Shown: positions 33,310 through 45,272 of the stretch, piece by piece
Numbering within the stretch: position 1 is the stretch's first letter
Layout: every line of letters begins with the position of its first letter
Assembly: GCA_963170055.1 (NCBI GenBank)
Contig: CAUJGJ010000397.1
Location: forward strand, 3,677,501-3,727,500
Length of the DNA: 50,000 bases
Reading direction: 5' to 3'
Source of the DNA: Halisarca cf. caerulea
Taxonomy: Eukaryota > Porifera > Demospongiae > Chondrillida > Halisarcidae
Program-made: the position numbers and the translations under genes
Notes under the pieces: model-generated
Databases searched by the model: none
Told to the model about the DNA's origin: nothing
What the model saw: the letters and a program-made list of their open reading frames with translations, nothing else

Positions 33310-36300
33310 ACATCTATTAGTTACCTGTGCTGCTAGATCTACCCTCATCTTTGAGAATGACGTCAACTGAATGTATTCCCACTTCAGTTTATGTAAGATG
33401 GACAGACCTGGTGTGGTTAAATCCACTTGATGATGCCTTTGATATAGGTCCACAAGGTGTTGCCAACTGATGTCCAGTCCATTTATCTGAAGTACACACA
33501 TTTGCATATTAATAACCTGCATGCATACTCCACAAAACGGGGTGAACACATGCATGTAATACATGCAGGCCAGAATATAACGTGAGGTTACTTACCCCTA
33601 GTTTTCTTGTCTGACTGTGACCATATGAATTGGCCCAACAGTTCCTGACTGTCTTTATCAAATGTGGTGGATCTGATATGAAAAAAATTGGCCTCTCTTC
33701 ATCTGCAAAAGGATTCACCGTCTTATATGCTCCGTCATTTGTTGTCGACGTGTGTAGCTTGAAAAACGTACGATTTGTAGAAGCACCATCACACGTGATG
33801 ACAAGTACTTTGAACCCACAGGCTTCCAGTCTGCGAATACACCCCCATACAATGGAGTATAGCTGATCACCTGTGATGCTGGAACATGGGAAGGATACAT
33901 ATGGGAATTCAAGGTCAGATAGGATTCCTGAAACCATGAATGTAAGCATATGAGTGGCTAGTTGAGGTTTAGTAGTTTCCAACAATTTGTTTTCAAATTT
34001 TGACAGATGATCATTCACATCACCCATCTGGACGAAACCTAAAAGGCTGACAGAATGTTTGTCATAAACTAAATCTTCCTTCACTTTTACTTCGTCAAAA
34101 ACTAGACAAACATACTTTTGATAATCCGGTATGCTATCGAGTTTTGCCTCACGACAAAGCTGTTTGTCAATTTCGGACTGAAAGCCAGGCTTTGCCTTGA
34201 CAAAATGAGTATAGTCCCTAAGAATGCATTCACTAGGTAAAACAAGTACATTTGATGATCTTAGAGCATGATAGGATGCAGAAGATGTCAGCTTTAAGCT
34301 TAAACACCAGCGAATCATCATTGGATGCCATCTGATCTGTCGTTTGTCTTTCACTTTAAGGGCTTCTAACTGCTGACTCCAAAAGAGATGTTGAAAAGAA
34401 TCTGGAGCATATTTCTAGCAGATCTCTTCAGTTTTCTCTACCATGAGCTTTGTGAGGTCTTTTTCTAATTCCTCTTCAATACAGATTCCATGTTGTTCTG
34501 TTGCTTTTCTCAATCTTGACTTTAGTTGCTTAATTTGTTGTGTTTTCCTAATGACTTCAGCTGCCTTGCTGTCAACTGCAGTTTTAAGATTAGATATCCG
34601 TTGCCTTTTCTCAGGCGTCCTTAGATAGCGAATATTTACATGGCTCGACACATCAGTGCCATCAGATCGTTGCACGCCTACCTTCCGGCTATGCGGGGAA
34701 CGAAGAGTTGCTCGATACTGTTTGCAAGCATTACATTTTGATCCATGAACCAAAAGCTCACAAGCTGTAGTGCGAATGGTATCTGTGTGTACTCCTCCAT
34801 TTAGTTGTACAGGATAATAATCATCAACAAAAGCAACTGTGGTCTTGTTGGCTGATTGAAATATGCCCTTACAGGAATCAGCCAGCTCTAGAAAATGTTG
34901 GTCTGGGTGACCTGCACAAACGTTAAGGCTATCCACTAACTTCAGAAGCAGATTGAGGACAGGCTTTGTGCTGATAATCTCAGGAACTGATTTTGTCAAA
35001 GCACTACATTTCTTTCTATCTAAAGGCTTTCCATGCACTTGTACACTCCATCTTAAGTCTTCGTTCACAGTTATAGAGCGGGTCACCACAACTGGTTGAC
35101 CTTTCCTACTGGCATTGTGCTGCAGTTTGCAGATGACAAGAGTGTTGGTTGTTGAATGGTCAACCCATTGGGATGGCAAGGCCAGGCTGACACAAAGGTC
35201 AGCAATTTTAACCTATATACAGAAATTTTAAAATTCTTTAATTAACTTGAATGTACATTAAATTTTGCTCGTTGCACCATAGATATTAGAACCACATTGA
35301 CAAACCACTAATTTACCTTTTTACTTGGTCTTCCCTTCATGTTGGTGCCAAGATCTCTGTGCAATTTCTGTTTCTTCCTCTCCTCATTCTTATGTATCCG
35401 TCCCAGGCGAAATTTGTGCGGCATCTAAAAGTACTCTAATCTCTGTTAAATCATAGAAAGTATCTATGGTTAAATAAGTCCACCGACTATGAATACCATA
35501 TCAATCCACTTTCCAAAGGTAATTCGATCAATAGCAATAGTGCTTTGCTACCAGTTTCATAGCCAGCAGGAAAGATAAGTACACAAAGATAGGGTTGAAC
35601 AGACTACATTGACACAGTAACCGGCGTCCACCACCTAGATTAGTCACGAAGAATCAACTAGAACTGTCCGTAAACATACAGAGCGCTTGGTACAAACAAC
35701 GGCAAGTCTTAACACCTAGTAAAACAACTTACTCCCTTTACAAAAAGTACACAAGCATTTAATAAACCTGCTTACCTCAATACAAACCTCGAGCAATTGG
35801 GCAGCAAACGTGCAGCGCGAAAGCGGTACGCTAGAACAGCCGAAACGACACTTCAAGCAAAGTGGACATAGCCTAGCGCCCAAATTAGTCTACATAACTC
35901 CGCATATCTGTGGTTAAACCAACTCCTGATCATATCGTGGAGAGTAGTACGCGCTGTAGTTGTCGTAGCGCGGAATCTAAAAGGAAGTGACATCACACAC
36001 ACACTCGTGAATAGTGCGTTTCCAATCCCGGTGGTTCTAGTATCTATGCCTAATTGTAGAGAACTGAAAGAACTTATTGCCAGTCTTGGTACAAACCAGC
36101 ACCCAGGAGCCATAGAAAAGATAGGCAAATGCCTTGGCTCACTGCAGGACATCAGTAGCCACTTCCTGCTTTCAGTAAACAATTCAGTGGACCTTGGAAG
36201 GCACTCAAGACCAGCAAATAAAAAAGATGTCCAAATAATGACTGAAATTCTGGCACAAACGTGTAAAGTGTGTACTTTAACACAAAACAGAACACTTCCA

Positions 36301-36430
36301 GGTAGGAAAAAGTATAGGTCAATAGTAGATGGTGAGAGGAAAGAAGACTGTGCAAAATGGCTGAAGACTATTATGAAAGAGGCTGTAGTATTTTGAGACA
36401 ATATTTATGTAATTGGTCATAAAACAGTTA

Positions 36431-38001
<1,571 letters not shown>

Positions 38002-38007
38002 TTCTCT

Positions 38008-38195
38008 TTACCATTAATCACGAGGTGTCGATTGGACAATATTCTGTCCAAGGCAAGATCAAAGGGGTCAATTAACAATTAGCGCCCAGAATCCTGGGCG
38101 CTCTGTGCCAAAAAAGCAGGCGTTATGTCCCAGACCCTTTTTCCCTCAAACGGAAGTGCAGAGAACAGGAAAAAGGGGCTGGCCACGTGAGACTA
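38008..38195 (-). repeat. Right terminal inverted repeat of 17-kb transposon
   Basis: On the minus strand it begins TAGTCTCACGTGGCCAGCCC. Its inner edge lies 7 bp from the helicase start codon at 38,001, so it probably supplies that gene's promoter and leader. Confidence 0.93.
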
Positions 38196-38204
38196 CAGCA
38201 ATAG

Positions 38205-38889
38205 TGAGTGTAATATAACTTACCGAAATACTGACGCAATACAAATTGTTGTGTTAAAAGATGAACATTTAGACCTAGTAACAAATCCAATCTTCAACAA
38301 TGTCCCTCAGACTGAAAATAATAGCGATTCGTAAACACCAATTGCGTATAAGGCAATGAAAACCGTCACCTTTGTGCCGTGAACCTCTTCATCGATAGAC
38401 AATACTCAACAAGTGGCAAACGTTAGCCTGCTATTGTCACGTGCTAATTACGTCAGCATAAATTATGCTATAGAACGTTTGACATTACTCCAACACTGAG
38501 AAATTGAATCGCTCCCTTTGTTTGAGCTTTCGCTCCTTTGGCATGAGCGCTTTTTGGTGTGAACCTTGCACCTCACTTTTAACATTGTACTAAACAGTCA
38601 CACAATGTCATATACATACACGTGCATATGTACATGTAAAGATATATAAAAAGGCACCTTTTATACAACACAACCTCTCCACATGTGCTTATATGTAATA
38701 CAAATATGCACTGACATACCTTTTCTTTTACACAATACCCACACACACACCCACACACCCACACACTCACACACACACACACACAACACATGGATATGTA
38801 GTTTCTGCGTTGATAGTCTTTTAGCAGCCAGTTTATGTAGGCAAAATTTGTTCAATTTTAACATATTATCATCATTTTCCTCTTTTCAG
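38205..38889. other. Non-coding stretch upstream of Helitron frame
   Basis: Unique AT-rich sequence with a CA tract (38,738-38,788) and a pyrimidine-rich acceptor (CCTCTTTTCAG) ending at 38,889. No Helitron 5' terminus could be identified with confidence. Confidence 0.5.
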
Positions 38890-39141
38890 GGTAGAGTGTT
38901 TAATAAGATTTATGGTGGACGTAATCACCAGTGTATCTTGGTGCAACAACACGTAGCTGAGTTATATTGTATTACTTGTAAATGTGTATGTAGTGAGCAC
39001 AAGTGCACCATTTGCATGGTTCACATTCATCCACATGGCCTGATAGTTAACTTTGCCCACAAAAGCTGTTTATCAGTTACGGGCTGTACATTAAAGTATT
39101 ATAGTTTTCACGGTTTAGTCTATTTCCATTTACTACTTTCT

Positions 39142-39168
39142 GGGGATGTAGAATTGAATCCTGGTCCC
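39142..39168 (+). other. 2A-like ribosome-skipping motif 1
   Basis: It encodes GDVELNPGP, an exact match to the 2A consensus. Skipping would fall between the last Gly and Pro. Confidence 0.8.
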
Positions 39169-39519
39169 AAAAGGTTTTCTGATGTTCCAAAATGTAAAGC
39201 ATGTATTTCTGAATGGAAGTGTTTCATGTTTCTATTTTTCATCATACTTTCAATGTTCATATTTGATCATGTGTTGACCTATCCGTTTCGTACCCTTTGT
39301 ATGCGAAATTTGAGTTGTAATTCGACTGAAAGTAACTTTAGGCAACATTTCGAATTGAACTTGCATCATGTCACACGTATTTGTCCAAATCTAATTAATA
39401 TGATGCATCAACTTCTTATTTCAGTGGCAAAAAGATCACGCCGGATGATGTTCAAACAATATTTATCGAAACGTTCATATTTTTACGCAAGACTACTCCT
39501 TTTATTATTACTTTTAGCT

Positions 39520-39546
39520 GGAGATGTTGAGCATAATCCTGGACCC
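39520..39546 (+). other. 2A-like ribosome-skipping motif 2
   Basis: It encodes GDVEHNPGP directly after a run of eight leucines and an Ala. A hydrophobic stretch plus 2A is the layout described for 2A-like sequences that also serve as signal sequences. Confidence 0.8.
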
Positions 39547-39747
39547 ATTCAGGATGTAATTAAGGAACATTGTCTCCAATCGGAATCTACTACATTTATT
39601 GGTGATAAGACAAAGGCAATGTTGCAAGGTCAAGACAGTAAAACTTCCAGTAAAGATGATTGTGAAAGGAAAAGAAGATTGGAGCAATTTGCTCAAAATC
39701 AAAGGAAACATCGGGAGAAGGAGAGTGTAGAACAACGAGATATGTGA

Positions 39748-40156
39748 CTCAAAGCAATGCAGGCTATGCAGAAAAGTCGCCTTAAATTGGAAACTGATTC
39801 TGAACAGGATAAGAGACTTGGAACATTGGCCATAAATCAAAAAAGGAGATTGGAGAAAGAAACACCACAGGAACATGATGAGAGGCTGGGATTACTGGCT
39901 ATCAATCAAAAGAGAAGATTTGAGAAAGAAACACCACAGGAATATGATGAGAGGCTGGCATTATTGGCTATAAATCAAAAAAGAAGATTAGAGAAACACT
40001 GCAAGAACGTGACGAGAGGCTGGCAATATTGGCAGCAAACCAAAGTAGAAGATTAGAAAAAGAAAGTGATAAAATACGAGGAAAAAGACTCAGAGTTAAG
40101 CAGGAAAACAGAAAGAAGCAATTGGATAATGAATCTGCCAATGAACGTACAGATAG
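39748..40156 (+). pseudogene. Helitron charged coiled-coil repeat region, part 1
   Basis: A roughly 23-residue unit (NQKRRLEKETPQEHDERLGL-type) repeats four or five times and would form a basic coiled coil typical of the N-terminus of Helitron proteins in invertebrates. A frameshift occurs near 39,993 (after RRLEK). The region is cut at about 40,158 by a MITE and resumes after it. Confidence 0.8.
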
Positions 40157-40158
40157 AT

Positions 40159-40916
40159 CGCAGGTATGTTATGTCCCAATCCAGCCAAAAGCGCAACGTT
40201 ATCTGGCTTCACCAAATGAATTTTGTTATAGTGGGCAACGCGTGGGTTTGTCACACGCCTATTGTTTGTTTTGGTGATGATATCATTTGCAAGTGGGACA
40301 TATACATGAGTATACGAGAAAGATTTTCACGGAACATGTGACAACATGTGACTTACCCTGGAAAGACCGTTCTGTTCGACAAGAAAACTTTATCGAAAAA
40401 GGCGGTGGTGGAAATCTCGGCTTTTAGCTTTAAAACTTTGATATGTTGTTACCAAAGGACCAAACCCTCAGAATCGAATCTTGGGGTAATGTGCGTTGCT
40501 CCGTTTGGTTTATGTCCAACATCTTATAGCTTCGAACCTTGTTTTTGGGCAAAAAACCCTGGACATAACAGCCGTGGAGTGGAGGATCATCACCCAAGAT
40601 GCGATTTAGTAAGTTTTCAATCTGTGCTTTCTGTTAAACCTACTTTCGTGTCCAAAAGCCAAGATCCTAACCACCGCCTTTTTGCATTTTGAAATATTTC
40701 CGTATGGTGTAAAGAAAACTGACCACACGCAACTCGCAGAAGTTAGAACTAGCTTTTGTCGCTTTCAAAGCCAAGTGTATATATGTCAGATGCCATCTTA
40801 GCTATATTCAAAAAATCTGCTTACATTTGAACGAAGATCGAAGCGAAAATTTATAGTAACTCGAAGACGTCCGCCATTTTGTTTTATGTCCAGAAATCGG
40901 ACATAACATACCTGCG
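40159..40916. mobile_element. 758-bp non-autonomous element inside the Helitron
   Basis: The terminal sequences ATCGCAGGTATGTTATGTCC (40,157-40,176) and GGACATAACATACCTGCGAT (40,899-40,918) are perfect inverses. Inside I find no gene; a frame at 40,348-40,692 has no family resemblance. Taking CGCAGG...CCTGCG as the element leaves AT on both sides as a possible 2-bp duplication, and the coiled-coil frame would then resume exactly across the site. The superfamily is unclear. The left end also looks like a splice donor (CAG|GTATGT), but the right end is not an acceptor. Confidence 0.85.
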
Positions 40917-41268
40917 ATTGGCAAAGATGGCAGAGCATAGGAAGACTATGTTGGAAAATGCTACTCCTGAGGAGGAGTTAAAGAGGAAAGAAAGCCAGAT
41001 ACAAAGGAAGCGGCGATGGCTGGAAGGTGAGAATGAAGAAGCCAAAAAAGTAAGATTAGAGAAAGAAAAAACTACGGAAGAAGCAAGCCAGGGAACAGCA
41101 AACTGGGGATGAGGGTTAAAGAATAAGAAAAAGCAACAGGAAAGGAAACGACGATGGCAAGAAGGTGAGACTGCGGAAGCAAAAAGAGCAAGACAGGAGA
41201 AAGATAGACTTAGAAAGAAGCAAGCCAGGGAAAAAAAACAAACGACATCTCTACAGGTTAATTCTGAA
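40917..41268 (+). pseudogene. Helitron charged coiled-coil repeat region, part 2
   Basis: It continues the Lys/Arg/Glu-rich repeats (RLAKMAEHRKTMLENATPEE; QERKRRWQEGETAEAKRAR). A stop at 41,110 and a shift just after it divide the region. It leads in frame into the zinc-finger part at 41,269. Confidence 0.8.
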
Positions 41269-41601
41269 GTGCAGATGACACCATCAACAAAGTCTATAAA
41301 GCAAATGGCCTCAAACAGGGATAGATTCTTCAAGACAATTTGTGATGGACCGTCTCATGCATGTTATGCATGTCAAAAGTTCTGTTACAAAGAGAATGCT
41401 CAATTTTACTCATGTGACGAGGCTAAGAAACTTATTGTACATCAAAATGTAAATTCTCAATTGGTTACTTCTGAATGGTTCTGTCATAGGTGCATATCAG
41501 CACTGAATAGAAACAAGGTTCCTAGTACTTCACGATGGAATGGAATGAGTGTTTCTCCCATACCTCAAGAACTTCAAGGGCTAAACAGTCTTGAAGAGTG
41601 A
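41269..41601 (+). pseudogene. Helitron zinc-finger / DUF6570-like N-terminal part
   Basis: It has paired cysteines (CYACQKFCY...C and WFCHRC) and ends IPQELQGLNSLEE, after which TGA (41,599-41,601) replaces what relatives have as Arg. The same frame resumes at once with LIARVAPFMKLVLLPRGGQRG. This matches the conserved region that precedes the Rep domain in many Helitron proteins (recalled as DUF6570). Confidence 0.8.
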
Positions 41602-41613
41602 CTTATCGCACGT

Positions 41614-43287
41614 GTGGCTCCATTCATGAAGTTAGTCCTTCTGCCACGTGGTGGACAAAGAGGAATAACAGGACAGGTGATCAACTTTCCATCACCAATG
41701 ACTGATGTATTGAATCAACTTCCACGACCAGCTACCAGCAGTGACATTGTGTACATAGAGGCACCAACTTCGAATTCATTAAAAGAGTCCAAACCATTAT
41801 ACTATCATTGTTGTTATACACGCGTAATTAAAGCATTGAAATGGTTACAGGAAAACAATGTCGCTTATCCTGTTGTCACAGCATGCCATTTTCAACACTG
41901 CTTCCAGTCCCTAGTGAAAGAAATCATAAAGGGATCTGGAAGGCCAATTGGAGAGGTAACGGATTTCTTTTGGAGAGTAGAATTTCAACTCAGGGGATCA
42001 CCACACATCCATTCCTTGTGGTGGATCAAAGATGCCCCTAATCTTGATACAGTAGAGGGAAGAACGGCAGCTCCTGACTTTATCGATCGTTACATTTCTG
42101 ACAGAATTCCAGAAGAAGAATGTGGTGAGGACAGCTTGCGGTCTGTAGTTCTTCGAGTTCAGAAACATAATCATACATCTACTTGCATCAAGAAGGACAA
42201 AAGGAAAAAATCAAAAGAATGTCGTTTTGACTTTCCACAACCTTTATCGTCCATTACTCGTCTCAAGAATAATGAAGATGTAGGTAACAAGTCCCAGTTC
42301 TATATTCTCAGGAGAACTGATGGTGAAGAAAACGTCAACCCATACAATGCTCCACTACTCTTAGCATGGCAGGCCAACATGTATATACAGTTGATTGTAT
42401 CGGTTTATGAGACAGCATCTTACATATGTTCATACATGTGCAAAGGTGAGAGCGAAGCGGTGAAGAAGGCTATCAGTGATTCCCTCCAATCACTTGCACC
42501 CAATGCTTCATTTCGAAAACGACTATCTAAATTGGGAAACACTATGCTTTCACATAGGCAGCTAAGTGGCCAAGAAGCAGCCTATTGGTTGTGCCACTTG
42601 CCACTAAAGGATTCGTCGCGTAAAGTTGTCTTTGTCAACACTGTTCCTCCTGAAAAGAGAACAAGGATAGTCAAGAGTCGGTCCGAGTTACTTGAGCTGG
42701 ATGACATGGATACCAATCTCTTTCAACCTGGACTATTTGACAGATATGCTGCAAGACCACAGGAAGATGAATTTGAGAAGATGACGTTGGCTCACTTTTC
42801 TGTATGGTATAATAGTGTATATAGAGATGACACACCAAAGGGCGGCAGTGGGCGTCACATTCAGCCTCGATTCCAATTGCAAGGCAATCTGGGATGGATC
42901 AAACTTCGTACAAAGCAAGCGTGCCTTCGAACACCCATTATGACACCACAAAGTCACGGTGACGAGTATTACTATTCACTGTTGCTGTTGTACATTCCAT
43001 GGAGACGTGAGAAGGAGGACTTACTTCTAAAGCACGACAGCACATTGTCAGCTTTCATTGCTTGTGAAAAGGAGATGAAAGTGTTGAATTGTGAACACCA
43101 TACTTTTGCAGAAGAAGTACAAAGAGCGGTGGAGCAATTGCAAGCAGTTTCGGATGGTGCATACATGGATTTGGTTGCACCAAATGTTCAACATGGTGAA
43201 CGGGAAGATGCTACTCATGTACCAGAGGAACTGGACCATGGTTTACACAACGCTGAAATTATGTCCAAGATGAACAGGTGGATGTAG
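41614..43287 (+). pseudogene. Helitron Rep (HUH endonuclease) with internal deletion
   Basis: The Rep protein nicks DNA and starts rolling-circle transposition. The HUH box is visible as GSPHIHSLWW (about 41,997) and the paired catalytic tyrosines as YICSYMCKGE (about 42,420). After LLPRGGQRG...VNFPSP and KALKWLQENNVAY the sequence jumps to PVVTACHFQHCFQ. The motif-1 part present in the 11.5-kb copy (LGPLTFFITFS...) is missing here, along with what normally lies before it. About 557 codons are open to the stop at 43,285-43,287, and the helicase follows in another frame. Start given is the first Met; the real frame enters from 41,602. Confidence 0.88.
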
Positions 43288-44244
43288 GTGCTCTTCCCAC
43301 AGTAGCAGATGACAATAATGCCAATGGAGCCCTCACACGCATGCGCCTCACTGATAAGGCTTTCACAGAAGTGGTATGCAATTTGAATGCAAGACAGAGA
43401 GAAGCATTTGACATGGTAGTACAGTACACTAGCTCGTTACACAAATTTCATCTCGGACAGGAGGCATCACAACCAAAACCTATCCGCAGGGACGGGAAAG
43501 TCTTATGTGATTCGTGCCATCAGAGAACATATTGAAAGGTCAGTGCAAGGGAGTGATGAAGTGCATGGATGCATGGTCATGGCACCAACGGGTGTAGCTG
43601 CATTCAATGTGGATGGCCTAACAATTCACAGAGCTCTTAATCTTCAAGTTGAGCATAGAAGGTCTGCCTACCATTTAAAGTTAACGGCTGTAGCACTTCG
43701 AGAGCTGAGGATGCTGTGGAGAGGCATACATACCATCATCATTGATGAAATTAGCATGGCATCTTACGAAGTTCTCCAGTCTGTCCACTATCGACTGTGT
43801 GAGATATTTGCCAATGATGACATCTTTGGAGGACTGAATGTGATTGCAGTTGGTGACTTTTATCAGCTCTCACCTGTCAATGGACACTTTGTGTTTAGTG
43901 TGACAAAACTGCAGTCAAAACGCTTGGCATCTCACCTTTGGAAGGACTGCTTTCAAATAGTAGAATTAACTGAAAATGTGAGACAACAAAAGGATTTGTC
44001 CTTTTCAGACCTGTTGAATCGTGTTCGAGTAGGAAAGCAAACAGAACAGGATATTAAGTTGCTGGAAAGTCGCATGGTGGCAGGAAACAACATTGATCTT
44101 TCAAAGCCACCATTTGAAAAGGCTCTAAGGTTGTTTCCTCGTGTTGCAGATTGCAATGCATTTAATGAAGGACAACTATTTACAACTTTTACTTTCGCCT
44201 CATGTTTCCAAAGGATATCAAAATTTGATTCGTTCCTCATATGA
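43278..44244 (+). pseudogene. PIF1-like helicase of the Helitron, truncated
   Basis: A superfamily-1B helicase expected to unwind DNA during rolling-circle transposition. The Q-like region LNARQREAFDMVVQ is near 43,383. Walker A is partly lost: AGTGKSYVIRA is read around 43,490-43,525 after a shift, with the preceding residues missing. Walker B IIIDEISM (about 43,740), motif III VIAVGDFYQLSPV (about 43,850) and VELTENVRQQ (about 43,965) are intact. The protein ends at 44,242 soon after CNAFNE, losing the last third including motifs V and VI. Confidence 0.88.
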
Positions 44245-45270
44245 CGTTTCATAACTGAAATCATATAGGGGCCAGAACGTGCATGCTCCCTATATTATTT
44301 CATTTATGAAGGCAATCAATAAAATCTTCTTTTGCAGTTAGAAATGTCAAAATTGCTGTTAAAGTGTATATGCGGGATAACTAACATGCCCAAATAAAAA
44401 CTTGGATAGTAAATACTAATATTCAAATCAACCATAGGCCAAACTAGAATAATTCTTAGATTCTTGGATACATACATAGGTTCTCCCCACAATGACAAAA
44501 TTGTCATCATATATCACCCATTGTGAAAGGTTATGCATAAGTTTTATGCTACTTTGAATGTAGGAGCACATATCGCTGCTACACACGACACCATCCATTC
44601 AAAAATTATAAAATAATCTGTGGTGGTAATGACCGCTTCCTCGTCAGTGAAGCACTATTGACAACAACATTAATAATTGTTGAACTGAATCAAAAGCATA
44701 AGATTAGCATTTAAATGGGCTTCCTCTAAAAAGAAATTCAAACTAATAAATATTAGGAAACCACTAATCTTATGCTACTATTAAAGTAGCAGCATGTTGC
44801 TGTTATTCACGAAGCCATCCATACATGAATACCTCTTGATGGCATTCTTTAGCTTTAACCAAGCTGAATTTTTATGCAATTAGACTACATTTCCATGCAG
44901 ACTCGAAGTCTGTACAGCTTTTGCAACGCCCCTGCTCAGAGTCCAGTTATTCGGGGCATCTTGCAAATGCATTTAGAGTAGTTATTGCTCCTATAGACAA
45001 GGTGGTTGAAATTTTGAGTCCATGTCTGAGCAAACACTTGTAATGCCATTTGCATTTAGTAAGCAATCCTATAGCCTATAAGGGAAGAATATATGTCATT
45101 GGGGAGTATATAGTCATGTCTATACATCCATAGAAGAAAGGCAAATGGCTAATCATTACACATTGAACCCCATATACAGATAGTAAGTGCCACCTCAACC
45201 TTCAGTTTACAACTCTCTGCAAATTGAGTACAACAATAAGAGGTTGGGAATTATGGCACAGTATATGTTA
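44245..45270. other. Non-coding stretch, nothing recognised
   Basis: AT-rich sequence. A short imperfect hairpin, ATATAGGGGCC...GCTCCCTATATT, lies at 44,264-44,296. No frame or family recognised. Confidence 0.5.
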
Positions 45271-45272
45271 TA

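Larger units (their letters stand above)
32339..35424 (-). pseudogene. P-element superfamily transposase, six exons, one nonsense codon
   Basis: P transposases cut and paste DNA using an RNase H-like core and, in the Drosophila enzyme, GTP. Exons (minus): 35,424-35,317, 35,212-33,596, 33,486-33,325, 33,201-33,007, 32,871-~32,740 and ~32,664-32,339. Signature stretches are KDKRQIRWHPMMIRWCLSLK, the first catalytic-Asp region VFDEVKVKEDLVYD, ITCDGASTNRTFFKLH, ISDPPHLIKTVRNCW, and the C-terminal LNQDSLESFFGKQRMRGGYS. A Zn-like CNAC motif precedes a coiled coil (about 34,560-34,420). No THAP domain is visible at the N-terminus, which is short and basic (MPHKFRLGR...). An in-frame TAG at 34,415-34,417 interrupts exon 2; the frame continues directly after it. 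Confidence 0.88.
31121..36055. mobile_element. 4.9-kb P-type transposon with two convergent genes
   Basis: The element is 31,128-36,048. It starts CATAGATACTAGAACCACCG and ends with the inverse, CGGTGGTTCTAGTATCTATG; the TIR is about 37 bp with one or two mismatches. CCTAATT is duplicated at 31,121-31,127 and 36,049-36,055. It holds a plus-strand gene (31,239-32,255) and a multi-exon P-superfamily transposase on the minus strand (35,424-32,339), with stops 84 bp apart. It inserted 11 bp upstream of the last exon of the DUF6589-like gene. Classical P elements make 8-bp duplications; here 7 bp is the cleanest reading, because the base before the left copy equals the terminal G of the right TIR. 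Confidence 0.93.
21930..36396 (+). pseudogene. DUF6589-like transposase candidate, nine exons, interrupted
   Basis: Exons read at 21,930-22,277, 22,388-22,846, 22,950-23,100, 23,198-23,534, 23,612-~23,890, 23,983-24,085, 24,170-~24,441, 30,105-30,738 and 36,060-36,396. Exon 1 has a two-part zinc-binding pattern (CLFC...C, YMCRKCGY). Later exons hold phrases I recall from DUF6589 proteins: GDNIDKYIKP, FGGDYLTSKRARGAQ, GDGERVVRIWKYLLLIF and NIPCDLHMEHLNR. Function is unknown; as the larger of two element genes it is the likely transposase. Defects: reading changes near 23,847 and 23,870, a T-run at 30,604-30,612 that looks one base short, and an unclear phase at the 23,100/23,198 junction. Intron 7 contains the pogo-like element; intron 8 contains a MITE and the P element. 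The domain name is from memory; gene structure is strong. Confidence 0.8.
38890..39747 (+). pseudogene. Helitron N-terminal segment with two 2A-like motifs
   Basis: A continuous frame runs through an acceptor at 38,889 to a TGA at 39,745-39,747; the repeated coiled-coil sequence continues in the same frame beyond it. Residues after the acceptor include a Cys/His cluster (CITCKCVCSEHKCTICMVHIHPHG). The motif GDVELNPGP lies at 39,142-39,168 after the hydrophobic YFHLLLS. GDVEHNPGP lies at 39,520-39,546 after eight leucines. Both fit the DxExNPGP consensus at which ribosomes skip a peptide bond. Between them are about 125 residues with a strongly hydrophobic segment (FMFLFFIILSMFIF). If both work, three proteins would be made. 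Charged, Arg-rich repeats begin about 40 residues after the second motif. Assignment to the Helitron rests on shared frame and proximity. Confidence 0.7.
38890..44244 (+). mobile_element. Decayed Helitron (Rep plus PIF1-like helicase)
   Basis: The plus-strand frames read in order: an N-terminal part with two 2A-type motifs, a repetitive charged coiled coil, a zinc-finger/DUF6570-like part, a Helitron Rep and a PIF1-like helicase. This is the order of Helitron polyproteins, apart from the 2A part. The helicase stops early at 44,244 and no 3' hairpin plus CTRR end was found near it, so the right end is truncated. Left and right limits given are those of coding homology, not of the element. Confidence 0.85.

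Noticed and set aside
35278..35468. A possible further P-type MITE (CATAGATATTAGAACCAC ... GTATCTATG)
   Set aside because: Only about 10 bases of the right end match and the flanking 7-mers differ (GTTGCAC, GTTAAAT). It also spans the first transposase exon.
40348..40692. A 114-codon frame inside the 758-bp inverted-repeat element
   Set aside because: No family resemblance and no codon or domain pattern. It lies wholly within a non-autonomous element.
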